Source: Novipirellula aureliae
Lineage (GTDB): Bacteria > Planctomycetota > Planctomycetia > Pirellulales > Pirellulaceae
Length of the DNA stretch: 64,000 nt
Direction: 5' to 3'
NCBI RefSeq assembly: GCF_007860185.1
Contig: NZ_SJPY01000011.1
Coordinates: 1-64,000, forward strand
The notes beneath the pieces are model-generated. The model was not told the origin of the DNA, searched no databases, and saw nothing but the letters and a program-made list of their open reading frames with translations. The translations under genes and the position numbers were made by a program. This document shows positions 1 through 9,083 of the stretch, in pieces. Every line of letters starts with the position of its first letter. Within the stretch, counting starts at the first letter, position 1.

Positions 1-1
1 T

Positions 2-541
2 GCAACTCGATTGACGGACGAAGCATCCCTGCTGGCCTGTGCCGCTTACGTGGATTTGAACCTGATTCGTGCCGCGATGGCGGAAACGCTGGAGCAGAGC
101 GATCATACGTCGGTGCAAAAACGAATCGAGGCGATGAAAAGTGAGTCACCAAGCGAAGACAAGCCGGATGCTTTCTTGGCACCTCTGTCGATCGATGAGC
201 GGCTTGATCCCGTAGGTCCCTGTGCTAGCGATAGCGGCAAGCGATGTAGTGATAAAGGCTTCTTACCGATTTCGCTCGTGGATTACTTGAAGCTACTCGA
301 TTGGACAGCTCGGCAAGTGGCGCCGGGCAAACGCGGAGTGACGCCTTCGGCTGCACCACCGATTTTGGTTCGGTTGGGACTCGAGCAAGCGACTTGGTGC
401 GAACTGGTGAAGGACTTTGGGAAATTGTTCTGCAGCATTGCTGGACGCCCCGAAAGTGTCGATTCGATGCGTTGTCACCGTACGCACCGCCGCTACCATC
501 TCCGCCGCCGCGCCCGCGAGCTATTGACGCTCCCGGACTGA
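2..541 (+). CDS. REP-associated (RAYT/IS200-like) transposase, C-terminal part
   Basis: The reading frame is open from the first bases of the window, so the N-terminus with the HUH catalytic motif lies outside. The visible part begins with a CAAYVDLNLIRAAMAETLE-type stretch, which is the signature following the Y1 transposase domain in RAYT-type single-strand transposases. The C-terminus is basic and arginine-rich (THRRYHLRRRARELL), as expected for nucleic-acid binding. These enzymes act on REP palindromes. A diverged second copy of the last 140 bp of the gene lies about 590 bp downstream, and a cluster of short CTCTGTCCCT motifs follows at once, which fits a transposase with its cognate repeats. 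Family assignment is by recognised motif only; activity cannot be judged without the N-terminus. Confidence 0.75.
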   Translation, partial: ATRLTDEASLLACAAYVDLNLIRAAMAETLEQSDHTSVQKRIEAMKSESPSEDKPDAFLAPLSIDERLDPVGPCASDSGKRCSDKGFLPISLVDYLKLLDWTARQVAPGKRGVTPSAAPPILVRLGLEQATWCELVKDFGKLFCSIAGRPESVDSMRCHRTHRRYHLRRRARELLTLPD

Positions 542-1441
542 GTGCCCCTTCTTCGATTCCCCTCCTTTTCGTGACGCTCTTTGAGCTGCCCCCAGGATGA
601 AGGTACGCACCCAATACGGCCATTCCGAGGTAAAAAGCCTATCTCCCTGGTTCCCATGCATGATTATTGACGATCAAGTGCAATAGCAAAGCAAAAATCA
701 CGACGGCGTCTGCCCGGGGTGTGGCTGTATCACCTGAAATGATGCTCTGTCCCTAAGATTTGGCTACGTGCCAACCGAACCATCACACACCTCCCGAGAG
801 AAAAGCATCAGCGGAATCACCAGGAATCGTATACCTCGGTTAGGGAAAAGGCAAATCCACCAGAATCATGCTCTGTCCCTTGGTGTTATATCCACCAGAA
901 TCATGCTCTGTCCCTTGGTGTTACCCGACGGCGTCTGCCCGGGGTGTGGCTGTATCACCTGAAATGATGCTCTGTCCCTAAGATTCCCGAACTGGTGAAG
1001 GACTTTGGGAAATTGTTCTGCAGCATTGCTGGACGCCCCGAGAGTGTCGATTCGATGCGTTGTCACCGCACGCACCGCCGCTACCATCTCCGCCGCCGCG
1101 CCCGCGAGCTATTGACGCTCCCGGACTGAGTGCCCCTTCTTCGATTTCCCTCCTTTTCGTGACGCTCTTTGAGCTGCCCCCAGGAAGATGGTACGCACTC
1201 GTTGCGGCCATTTCGAGGGAAAAGCCTATCTTGCTGGCTTGCATGCATGATTATTGACGATCAAGTGCAATAGCAAAGCAAAAATCACGACGGCGTCCGT
1301 CTGGGGTGTTGCCTCATCACCTGAAATGATGCTCTGTCCCTAAGATTCTTTCCTAAGATTCTTAGCGGAATCACCAGGAATCGTATACCTCGGTTAGGGA
1401 AAAGGCAAATCCACCAGAATCATGCTCTGACCCTTAGTGTT
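401..1441 (+). repeat. Diverged tandem duplication of transposase 3' end and downstream flank
   Basis: The block from 401 to about 890 (last part of the transposase gene plus 3' flank) recurs from 989 to about 1441 with scattered substitutions and small indels. The copies share the transposase C-terminal codons, the following non-coding stretch, the block starting GCGGAATCACCAGGAATCG (811 and 1365), and the CTCTGTCCCT motifs. The second copy carries only the transposase tail, so it is not a functional gene. The divergence suggests an old duplication. No long open frame in 542-1860 encodes a recognisable full-length protein. Confidence 0.8.
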
Positions 1442-1535
1442 AAATCCACCAGAATCATGCTCTGTCCCTTGGTGTTATGTCCCTTGGTGTTACCCCTAAG
1501 ATTTGTCCCTAAGATTTGTGTCCCTAAGATTTGGC
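731..1535 (+). repeat. Cluster of short CTCTGTCCCT motifs
   Basis: Two alternating motif versions are visible. One is TGATGCTCTGTCCCTAAGAT (about 740, 965 and 1327, with shorter pieces near 1350-1535). The other is CATGCTCTGTCCCTTGGTG (868, 902, 1453, and a variant reading CTCTGACCCTTAGTG at 1430). At least seven copies share the core, all in the same orientation, and some are nested or cut short. The motifs sit directly behind the RAYT-type transposase, so they may be its recognition or by-product sequence; that link is inference from position. Confidence 0.7.
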
Positions 1536-1639
1536 TTGCCAGAGTCAATGATATCGATGGCGCGATCGAAAAGGTCACGGGTGGATTTCAAGTCAGTTGC
1601 GATGTCGTTGGAGTACAGGCCCGGGCCCCAAGTTCCCAT
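1496..1639 (-). pseudogene. N-terminal fragment of a DUF4259-like protein
   Basis: The minus strand reads MGTWGPGLYSNDIATDLKS from an ATG at 1639. This resembles the conserved start of the small DUF4259-type family (MGTWG.G.F.ND.A). After about 35 residues the frame runs into copies of the CTCTGTCCCT motif (peptide LRDTNLRDKS) and stops. The full proteins are much longer, so this is a gene cut by the repeat cluster. Function of the family is not known to me. Confidence 0.5.
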
Positions 1640-1900
1640 ATTGATACCTCTTCAGATGCATAACGGCAGTGATCACCGAGCTGGAACGGCCGATCATCCA
1701 TTTGAAAGCACGAGCAAGTCCGGATTCGCGTGCATGGCATTGATACTCATCACGGCCTCCTTGGGTGTGTGAGCCTTTCCATGACGGCGAAGCCGTCTCA
1801 TTCGTCTTCTGCAAGCTACGCTTGCAGTGCGAAAAACGTCACCCAAAAGGTGCGTTACGACATCTGGCTAAAACCCAATCATCACCCAAGGAGAACCACA

Positions 1901-2075
1901 ATGAATTTGTATTCTACATAACATCCTTTCTACGGTGGAATCGATTTGCACACCGGAGCGATGTATGCCTGCGTCGTTGACCAAGATGGTAACAAACGAC
2001 TCCACCAAAACTTCTCAACTAACAACATTCCCGATTTCCTTGCGAAAATCAAACCCATTTTACCCGATCTTTATG
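1901..2075 (+). pseudogene. IS110-family transposase, truncated N-terminus with internal stop
   Basis: The frame reads MNLYST, then TAA at 1919-1921, then HPFYGGIDLHTGAMYACVVD and on to FLAKIKPILPDL. The GIDLH segment is the start of the DEDD (RuvC-like) domain of IS110/IS1111 transposases. The stop sits where related proteins have Gln, so one C-to-T change (CAA to TAA) explains it. Homology ends near 2075; the rest of the roughly 340-residue transposase is missing. A good ribosome-binding site (AAGGAG) precedes the ATG. The region from about 1765 may be the left end of the element. Confidence 0.7.
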
Positions 2076-2117
2076 GTCACTTTGCAATGGTTCGTCGGCT
2101 TGTGGGCGTTGGTGCAG

Positions 2118-2606
2118 TTATCGTTCGTTGGTGTCGTTGGCGTTGTGTTCTGCCCTTCCCATTTCTGTATCGGGCATGAAAAGACAAACTAAAGGTGCAG
2201 ACGCACAAGCAAGACCAAGAAACCAGCCAATGCCTAGAGTTGCCTTGCCGCTGGACAGTGCCAGTCCTATCGGGGTGGTAATCCAGATTGCTGCCCCAAT
2301 CGCTACGATCCAAAGGGCAATCTTTGGTATCGCGAAGGCATCCGATGAACGCATAAGCTGTAAGACATTTGCTGCAATTGCGACTGCAACTACGAACCAC
2401 AGTGGTGTCTTGAATAAAAGTGTCACGTGACCATTTAGCCCCGTAACGTCAAACGTCATCCCTTGGAATGCAGAATTGAACAGGTTTCCGAAGCCACCTT
2501 CGATCTGCATTTCGGCGTTGCGAATGGTCATCCAGGTCATGGGCAGAGACACCAGTCCTGACACGATACCGGCGGCTAGAATCGTGTTTTTCTGCTTTGC
2601 ATTCAT
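2118..2606 (-). CDS. Small four-helix membrane protein of unknown function
   Basis: The protein is 162 residues from the ATG at 2606, which I chose because hydrophobic structure begins just after it (MNAKQKNTILAAGIVSG). The frame is open further upstream, but that part is not membrane-like and I could not assign it. Four hydrophobic segments lie roughly at residues 8-28, 62-84, 93-118 and 122-142. The C-terminus is short and polar. I do not recognise the family. The gene is isolated between an IS110 fragment and an RHS remnant, so it could be cargo of a decayed mobile region. Confidence 0.5.
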   Translation of the reverse strand: MNAKQKNTILAAGIVSGLVSLPMTWMTIRNAEMQIEGGFGNLFNSAFQGMTFDVTGLNGHVTLLFKTPLWFVVAVAIAANVLQLMRSSDAFAIPKIALWIVAIGAAIWITTPIGLALSSGKATLGIGWFLGLACASAPLVCLFMPDTEMGRAEHNANDTNER

Positions 2607-2982
2607 TGTATTCTCGCGGGATGATATTTTGCCGACGATAACCGCGTCGGCCAAACTAACGCTTAGATGACCGCAAACCGTCGTGGCCAACCGTGGTTCA
2701 TCAGGTCCAGCGATTCTGCGATGGACTTCATCCGCTTCGGTGAGATATCGTTTACCAAACAACGTCGTCATCAAGTAAACGCTCGGATCCAATCCGATGC
2801 CATCGCGTTTGCTGTACGATGACTTCATCAAGTTTAGCTGAGTTGATTGGCAGAGCAAGTTCCGGTTGGTGTTCCAGATGTTTGCGAGGTGCAATTGCGG
2901 CGTGGATCGAGTATGCAAAGCGGATAACGAAACGAATTGCGATCTATCCGGGGGCCAGGCGTGTAAAAGCTTTGATCAATCG
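2607..2982. other. Stretch without an assignable gene
   Basis: The minus strand keeps an open frame through part of this stretch in phase with the downstream membrane protein. The translated sequence matches nothing I know and has no clear start. It lies between two degenerate elements and is probably remnant DNA. No RNA gene, terminator or clear repeat was seen. Confidence 0.4.
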
Positions 2983-3320
2983 TTGACGTGTTTCGCCTGG
3001 TCCACGGATAGAATGTGGGTTGAACTCTCGGTAAACGAGTTCCAGTCGCCGACCCGTGACAAGTTCCAGGACGGATCGAGATTACTGTCGGATCGATTTC
3101 AATTGACCAAGTGATCTTCAACATCGTAGCCGCTTGTGCCAGCGTTAAACCCATGACGACTCATCGTTCCCGCAATCGTTCCCGCAATCGTCTCGGACAT
3201 CGTGTTCTTGTTCGTGCTCGTGTCCCAGTCGTAGGTAAGATTGCCGATCGGGGTTACTGAGAAGGAGATCCCTGCGAGCGTGTTATCGGTATTGTCCGTT
3301 CTGGTTTCGCTCACCCCCAT
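2983..3320 (-). pseudogene. RHS/YD-repeat protein remnant with a TGA in place of Trp
   Basis: The minus strand encodes NLTYDWDTSTNKNTMSETI then GYDVEDHLVN, which is the rhythm of the YD-repeat in planctomycete RHS-like cell-surface proteins. Right after LVN comes TGA (3099-3101). The same frame continues as NRSDSNLDPSWNLSRVGDWN, typical of the next part of such repeats, where the stop position is normally Trp. A second stop follows about 38 codons later. Only about 110 codons of what is normally a protein of more than 1,000 residues remain, so this is a fragment with at least one nonsense mutation. Confidence 0.6.
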
Positions 3321-3381
3321 CTAGTCGGTCAAGAGGATCTCGGAAATACTAATGGGGAACGAAATTGATCGATAGGAATAC

Positions 3382-4806
3382 ATGAAACCGAATCAGGAGC
3401 TCCTTGTTATGGCGTTACACGAAAAAGATATGATCCGCGAAAACCTGCTTGATGATGTCTACGCCTCCGCTAGTCTCGCACACAGCTTGCCGAAGTACCG
3501 GATTCCGGACACCGAGCAGGATCCGCGTCATGCCTATTCGGTCGTGCACGACGAGTTAATGCTGGACGGAAATTCGCGACAAAACCTGGCAACGTTCTGT
3601 CAGACATGGTCCGAACCCGAAGTTCATTCGCTCATGGATGAGTGCATGGATAAGAACATGATCGACAAGGACGAGTATCCGCAGACGGCGGAGATTGAAT
3701 CCCGCTGTGTGCACATGTTGGCTGAGCTCTGGAATTCGCCGGAAGCGGCCAATACCATTGGATGCTCGACGACTGGATCGAGCGAAGCGGCAATGCTGGC
3801 TGGATTGGCGATGAAGTGGAAGTGGCGTGCGAAACGAAAGGCGGAAGCTAAATCGATCGACAAACCGAACATGATCTGCGGTCCGGTTCAGATTTGTTGG
3901 CATAAGTTCGCTCGTTATTGGGATATTGAATTGCGTGAAATTCCGATGGAGCGGGATCGTCTGATCATGTCGCCTGAAGAAGTGCTCAAGCGGTGTGACG
4001 AAAACACAATTGGGGTGGTGCCAACGCTAGGTGTAACGTTTACCTGCCAATACGAACCGGTCAAAGCTGTCGCCGACGCACTGGATAAACTGCAGGCAGA
4101 CACCGGGCTGGATGTTCCGATGCACGTGGACGGGGCCAGTGGCGGTTTTCTTGCACCGTTCTGTTCACCTGATCTCGTATGGGATTTCCGCATTCCCCGC
4201 GTGAAGTCCATCAACAGTTCCGGCCACAAGTTTGGCCTGTCTCCATTGGGTGTGGGCTGGGTCGTTTGGCGCGAGAAGGAAGATCTACCGGAAGACCTCG
4301 TGTTTCATGTCAACTATCTGGGCGGTGATATGATCGACTTTGCGCTGAACTTTTCGCGACCGGGCGGTTCAATTGTCGCCCAGTACTACAACTTTCTGCG
4401 GCTTGGCAAAGACGGCTATCGCAAGATACACACCGCCTGTTATGAAACGGCCGAGTTTTTAGCGAATGAAATTGAAAAACTGGGCCCGTTTGAAATCATC
4501 TACAACGGACAGATGGACGCAGGCATTCCGGCGCTTTGTTGGAAGTTGAAGGACCAAGAGGCGGAAGGCTATACGTTGTATGACTTCGCCAATGCGCTTC
4601 GTTCCCGAGGCTGGCAGGTGCCTGCATATTCGATGCCGGCAAACCGCCAGGATCTAGTGATCCAACGCATCCTCGTCCGTCACGGGGTCAGCCGTGATTT
4701 GGCGGTTCTCTTGCTGAAAGACATGAAGCGTTCGCTGGATTTTTTTGAGAAGCACCCCGACCATGCGTCGCTGGCCGCTGAAGAGGCAAGCGGGTTCATG
4801 CACTAG
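3382..4806 (+). CDS. gadB: Glutamate decarboxylase
   Basis: The enzyme converts L-glutamate and a proton to GABA and CO2, using PLP. The protein is 474 residues, close to the 466 of E. coli GadB, and is colinear with it. Visible blocks are [16 protein letters not shown] (61-76), the phosphate-binding region [10 protein letters not shown] (130-139), [20 protein letters not shown] (167-186), HVDGASGGF (248-256) and the PLP lysine K283 in [10 protein letters not shown]. An alternative ATG nine codons downstream is possible. The next gene starts 40 bp after the stop and the pair ends at a hairpin terminator, so they form one unit. No glutamate/GABA antiporter gene is present nearby, so an acid-resistance role is uncertain. 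Confidence 0.95.
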   Translation: MKPNQELLVMALHEKDMIRENLLDDVYASASLAHSLPKYRIPDTEQDPRHAYSVVHDELMLDGNSRQNLATFCQTWSEPEVHSLMDECMDKNMIDKDEYPQTAEIESRCVHMLAELWNSPEAANTIGCSTTGSSEAAMLAGLAMKWKWRAKRKAEAKSIDKPNMICGPVQICWHKFARYWDIELREIPMERDRLIMSPEEVLKRCDENTIGVVPTLGVTFTCQYEPVKAVADALDKLQADTGLDVPMHVDGASGGFLAPFCSPDLVWDFRIPRVKSINSSGHKFGLSPLGVGWVVWREKEDLPEDLVFHVNYLGGDMIDFALNFSRPGGSIVAQYYNFLRLGKDGYRKIHTACYETAEFLANEIEKLGPFEIIYNGQMDAGIPALCWKLKDQEAEGYTLYDFANALRSRGWQVPAYSMPANRQDLVIQRILVRHGVSRDLAVLLLKDMKRSLDFFEKHPDHASLAAEEASGFMH

Positions 4807-4845
4807 GGCCTTTTCGAGAACGATGTAGCCCCAGCCGCTTACGAA

Positions 4846-5793
4846 ATGAACTTCCAAAACATGACTGAACCAACTCCGAACGATGCTCGGCCTTTGGATT
4901 CCGATTGCGTCGAGCAAACGGGTCCGTGGCCGTTTGTGACGCGCCGAGTCTATCGGTTGGCGGATCCATCGAGACGGATCTGGAGTTCACGGCACCATCG
5001 GAAGGGCCTGCTTGTCCGTGACCTATCGGAGATCGAGCAACTCGGATCGATCCTGATTCGGTGCCTTTGGTTGCCGGGAAAGCTGAACTGGTGGATCGGC
5101 ATCGTCTTCACAATCGGATCGCTGCTGTTTGCGTTGGCGAGCGTATTGAGTTTGTCACCGTCGTTTGCAGGAAAATGGTCATTGGATGCGGAGCAGATCA
5201 ACGCTATCTTCTTCGCGGGATCGATCCCATTCACGACAGCAGCCTATCTGCAGCTCTATCAAGCCGCAAACGTGAGCCCGTTCTGGCCGGATGGTACGTC
5301 AGCAGGAAGGCGGCGATCCTTGATCGGTTGGCGGCCATTTGATATCGGATGGCTGAGTGCTGCGTTGCAGTTTGTGGGCACCATCCTATTCAATTTCAAC
5401 ACGTTCGACGCAATGATTCCAGCAATCAATTGGTTCCAGCAAGACTTGCTGATTTGGGTGCCAAACATCGTCGGATCGATCCTGTTCCTGGCGTCCGGCC
5501 ACTTGGCGTTCATCGAAACGTGTCATTCCCATTGGTCTTGGCAACCCAAAAGCATTTCCTGGTGGGTCGTATTCACCGGTTTACTGGGGTGCATGGGGTT
5601 CATGATCTCGGCATTGTTTGCGATATCTTTTCCCACGGCACACCCGGCGGCGATCACCCTCTCGATTGGGTTTACGCTGTTGGGGGCAATCGGTTTTCTG
5701 GTCAGTTCTCTGCTGATGCTTCCTGAGACAGTGGACGCAAATGGAATGCCGTACCGGCCCAATATCAAAAACTCGCATCGCATTGGCGACTGA
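4846..5793 (+). CDS. Multi-pass membrane protein linked to glutamate decarboxylase
   Basis: The product is 315 residues with a hydrophilic N-terminus containing GPWPFVTRRVYRLADPSRR, followed by about seven hydrophobic segments beginning near residue 83. I recognise related hypothetical bacterial membrane proteins by the conserved N-terminal WSSRHHRKG motif but know no function. The gene is 40 bp behind gadB and in the same transcription unit. It could help with GABA or glutamate movement, but it shows no resemblance to the APC-type antiporter GadC, so that is speculation. Confidence 0.75.
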   Translation: MNFQNMTEPTPNDARPLDSDCVEQTGPWPFVTRRVYRLADPSRRIWSSRHHRKGLLVRDLSEIEQLGSILIRCLWLPGKLNWWIGIVFTIGSLLFALASVLSLSPSFAGKWSLDAEQINAIFFAGSIPFTTAAYLQLYQAANVSPFWPDGTSAGRRRSLIGWRPFDIGWLSAALQFVGTILFNFNTFDAMIPAINWFQQDLLIWVPNIVGSILFLASGHLAFIETCHSHWSWQPKSISWWVVFTGLLGCMGFMISALFAISFPTAHPAAITLSIGFTLLGAIGFLVSSLLMLPETVDANGMPYRPNIKNSHRIGD

Positions 5794-5849
5794 AACGCGG
5801 ACACGCTGGTGTGCCGGAGTGGGGCGGGACACCACCCTTTCTTGAAGAG

Positions 5850-5890
5850 AAGGCCGTTGAACGGAGTGAAGTTCCGTTGAACGGCCTTTT
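5850..5890 (+). terminator. Hairpin terminator after the gadB unit
   Basis: A 16-bp stem (AAGGCCGTTGAACGGA against TCCGTTGAACGGCCTT, one mismatch) with a 7-base loop is followed by TTTT. It lies 57 bp behind the membrane-protein stop codon. It also sits between convergent genes, so it may serve the sulfatase gene from the other side. Confidence 0.8.
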
Positions 5891-5992
5891 CATTCGCGAT
5901 CATGAAAATCGATCACATGACAACCAACTCATTAACCTTTGCGTCGGCTCTGGTCAACCATTTGAGGCCATTGGCAGGGTTCCAAATCGAAT

Positions 5993-8470
5993 CTAGTTGT
6001 CTGCGTTCTTTTTCATTTCGTTTGCGGCCTTCTTATCAGCTGCAACCATCTGAGACGGACCGAGCTTGACGACCACTTTATCAATCTTTCCATTGAAGCG
6101 GAAAGGCAGCTGATAATCCTTATCGTTCACTCCCGTGCGGGTATCCATTCCGATATCGAACGACTCGTCGATCGTCAAGATAGCCGGGATGCTGTGAGGG
6201 ATTGTACCTCCGAAAACCTCCTTGCCGTCCACATACAACTTGCCTGACCCACCCTTGGCCATGCCGGGGCCATCGTATTTGAAATCAAACATGATGGTGT
6301 GCTTGCCAGGTGTCAGCGTCTGCTCTCCTGCCCAACGGTAATCGTTGATGCCCAGGAAGTTGTAGACATAGACGGGTTTTCCTTTGAGCAGATAGAGTCC
6401 GTAGCCACCGAATCGTCCGCCGCAGGTAACGATCATTCCGTCGCCCCCGCCTTCCGGGACTTCCACGTCGGCGGTGATGCTGTAGGACTTAGCCAGAATG
6501 TTCGGCGCGTCGCCGTTGGGCAGTCCACTCAATTCAGTTGTGTAGACGAACTCATTCCGTCCGGCGGTATAGCTTGGCCTTGCAGCGAGGATTCGTGGGA
6601 GGATTGAATTATCCAGTGGCAGCACCTGATATTTCGCGGCCTCGACGAGAAAGAGTTCCTGCAGTTCTCGCAGTTTCTCGGGATATTTGGCGGCCAGGTC
6701 ATTGGACTCCGAGAAATCCTCGTCGATATGGTAGAGTTCCCAGTTGTAGCCATTGACCACATCGGGAAACTTACCTTCGCCCATGAACCAGGGAGCGTTG
6801 GGCGGTGTCGTCGTCGCGATCCAACCCTCGTGATAGATTGCACGGTTTCCAAACATCTCAAAGTATTGCGTGGTTCGTTTGGATGGGACTTTGGCGTTGG
6901 CTTTGTCCCAGGTGTAGGCCATGCTTATGCCCTCGATGGGTTTCTGCGCGATGCCGTCGACCATCTTCGGAGCCTTGACTCCGGTCGCTTCCAAGATGGT
7001 GGGAACAACATCAATGAAGTGATGGAACTGGGGACGAATGCCTCCGGCGTCCTTGATATGTCCCGGCCATGACATAACCATTCCCTGGCGGGTTCCACCG
7101 AAGTGTGAGGCGACCTGTTTGGTCCATTTGAAGGGTGTATCAAAGGCCCATGACCAAGCCACCGACATGTGCGGCGTGGTCTCCGGCCCGCCCCATTTAT
7201 CGTAATACTTCATCTGATCTTCGACGGGAATGTTGATGCCCTGAATCGCTGCCATATCGAAAGGGGTGCCGATGGTCGAGCCTTCGGCACTCGTGCCGTT
7301 GTCACCGCTGACGTAGATAATCAGTGTGTTATCGAGTTTGCCCAAGTCTTCCACGGTCTGGATGACCCGGCCGATTTCGTGGTCGGTGTAGGCGACATAG
7401 GCTGCGAAGACTTCCGCTTGCCGCGCGAAGAGTTTCTTTTCGGTGTCCGTGAGCGTATCCCATTTCGGTAGTTTGGCGCCACCAAACTCGGCTTGCCCAT
7501 CTGGCCAATCCGTCAATACGGTATCCGCTGGGATGACGCCCAAACGTTTCTGGTTGGCGAAAATCTGCTTACGCAGTTCGTTCCATCCCATGTCAAATTT
7601 CCCTTTCATCTTGTCAATCCACTCCTGGGTGGGCTGATGAGGGGCATGGGTAGCGCCGGGGGCGTAATAAAGGAAAAAGGGTTTCTCGGGCGCGGCAGCT
7701 TCCAGTTGATGCAAATAGCGGATCGCGTCGTCTGCCATGCCGGTAACCAGGTTGTACCCGGGTTGCTCTCTCCATGGAAAAATCTGGGTGTGATCTCGGA
7801 ACAGCCATGGTGTCCATTGGTCGGTTTCACCGCCCATGAAACCATAGAAATATTCGAAGCCCATCCCGCTGGGCCATTGGTCGAACGGTCCCGCGACGCT
7901 GTATTGATAATCGGGTGTGTTGTGATTCTTGCCAAACCACGACGTTGCATAGCCGTTCTCTTGGAGGATTCGACCAATGGTTGCGTTGTCTGTGCCAATC
8001 GTGGAATCGTAGCCCGGGAAACCGGTGGCTTGCTCGGCGATCACGCCAAAGCCGACCGAGTGATGATTACGTCCGGTGATGATCGCCGCTCTTGAAGGCG
8101 AGCAGAGCGCCGTGGAATGAAACTGTGTATAGCGCAGCCCGGTTTTTGCAATACGATCCATATTCGGCGTCGGAATGATACCGCCGAAAGTGTCGTAGAT
8201 GCCAAAGCCCTGGTCGTCGGTCAAAATGAGCAGAACATTGGGCGCGTCTTTGGGCGGTACGACGTTCGGCGGCCAATACGGTTTGGAATCCTTCGCACTC
8301 AGATTGATCACCCCACCAAATCTGTCCGGCGGATTGGGTAGGTAATTGCCATCGACGGTCGTGGTTGCACTTGGCAAGCCAGGCGTACCGGTGATCTCTT
8401 GTGCTTGAGATGGCGACGCATGCACCATCAAGAAAAATGGGAATAGGAAAATGAGTCGGTTCGTTTTCAT
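5993..8470 (-). CDS. Secreted arylsulfatase, formylglycine type
   Basis: This enzyme hydrolyses sulfate esters, most likely of sulfated polysaccharides, in the periplasm. The 825-residue protein starts with a signal peptide (MKTNRLIFLFPFFLMVHASPSQA). The metal-binding start NVLLILTDDQG (78-88) and the sulfatase signature CSPSRAAIITGR follow, with C123 the residue oxidised to formylglycine. GKNHNTPDY and SGDNGTSAEGS are further active-site blocks. From about residue 660 there is an extra beta-rich domain resembling a carbohydrate-binding/LamG fold. The length and the PDRFGGVINLSAKDSKPYWP lead match the large AtsA-like S1 subfamily. The gene stands alone, with no maturase gene in the window. 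Confidence 0.92.
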   Translation of the reverse strand: MKTNRLIFLFPFFLMVHASPSQAQEITGTPGLPSATTTVDGNYLPNPPDRFGGVINLSAKDSKPYWPPNVVPPKDAPNVLLILTDDQGFGIYDTFGGIIPTPNMDRIAKTGLRYTQFHSTALCSPSRAAIITGRNHHSVGFGVIAEQATGFPGYDSTIGTDNATIGRILQENGYATSWFGKNHNTPDYQYSVAGPFDQWPSGMGFEYFYGFMGGETDQWTPWLFRDHTQIFPWREQPGYNLVTGMADDAIRYLHQLEAAAPEKPFFLYYAPGATHAPHQPTQEWIDKMKGKFDMGWNELRKQIFANQKRLGVIPADTVLTDWPDGQAEFGGAKLPKWDTLTDTEKKLFARQAEVFAAYVAYTDHEIGRVIQTVEDLGKLDNTLIIYVSGDNGTSAEGSTIGTPFDMAAIQGINIPVEDQMKYYDKWGGPETTPHMSVAWSWAFDTPFKWTKQVASHFGGTRQGMVMSWPGHIKDAGGIRPQFHHFIDVVPTILEATGVKAPKMVDGIAQKPIEGISMAYTWDKANAKVPSKRTTQYFEMFGNRAIYHEGWIATTTPPNAPWFMGEGKFPDVVNGYNWELYHIDEDFSESNDLAAKYPEKLRELQELFLVEAAKYQVLPLDNSILPRILAARPSYTAGRNEFVYTTELSGLPNGDAPNILAKSYSITADVEVPEGGGDGMIVTCGGRFGGYGLYLLKGKPVYVYNFLGINDYRWAGEQTLTPGKHTIMFDFKYDGPGMAKGGSGKLYVDGKEVFGGTIPHSIPAILTIDESFDIGMDTRTGVNDKDYQLPFRFNGKIDKVVVKLGPSQMVAADKKAANEMKKNADN

Positions 8471-9083
8471 AGCCTTACTTCGTAAAAAGACTGATCGTGG
8501 AGCGATCGAAAACAGTCATCAAGTTCAGAATGATTCTCGTACGTGATTGACTCGATACGATTCGACTTTGATGGTCGCGAAAAGAACACAATGGAAGCCA
8601 TTAACCATTGTTGCGAAGATCTTCGCTACAGAATCAAAAAGAGGAGATGACCGCGATAAGCCCACGTCACTACGTCGCACCTGCCCGCCGCGCGTGCAAA
8701 AAGAGTGTTGCAACAGAAAGCGTATCAAATCCAGGTGGGATTGCAATTACTGAAACACGAAATCGCCCGTTCTTCACACAAAGCTCAGGCGATTGCACCG
8801 TCAGAAATTAATTTTGGATTTCTCAGCCATGCTTTGCTGCATTTCTTGGGGCTTCAAGAAAATATCTTCCGCAATAGACCAGCAAAGCGATTTCCCCATT
8901 TGTCGATTGCGAAAGTTGTTTTTTTTGGACGCCTTTAGCTTTGACGCCTTTAGTGACGGCCATTCAAGCTGAGCTATGTGGACAGACAAACGGAATCGTT
9001 TTTGCCGATACCAACCGGACGCATTGGTGCACGGCGTGCAACCGCTAGTGATGTCTCAGGATAGCTGAATCGTCCGTTTGGGT
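8471..9083. other. Intergenic region upstream of the sulfatase
   Basis: About 610 bp lie between two minus-strand genes. I see short frames only, none with family features. A small direct repeat GACGCCTTTAG occurs twice near 8930-8955. Promoter elements for the sulfatase are expected here but none is convincing. Confidence 0.5.

Noticed and set aside
5349-5726. Plus-strand 125-residue frame inside the membrane protein behind gadB
   Set aside because: Out-of-phase shadow; the main frame has regular membrane segments.
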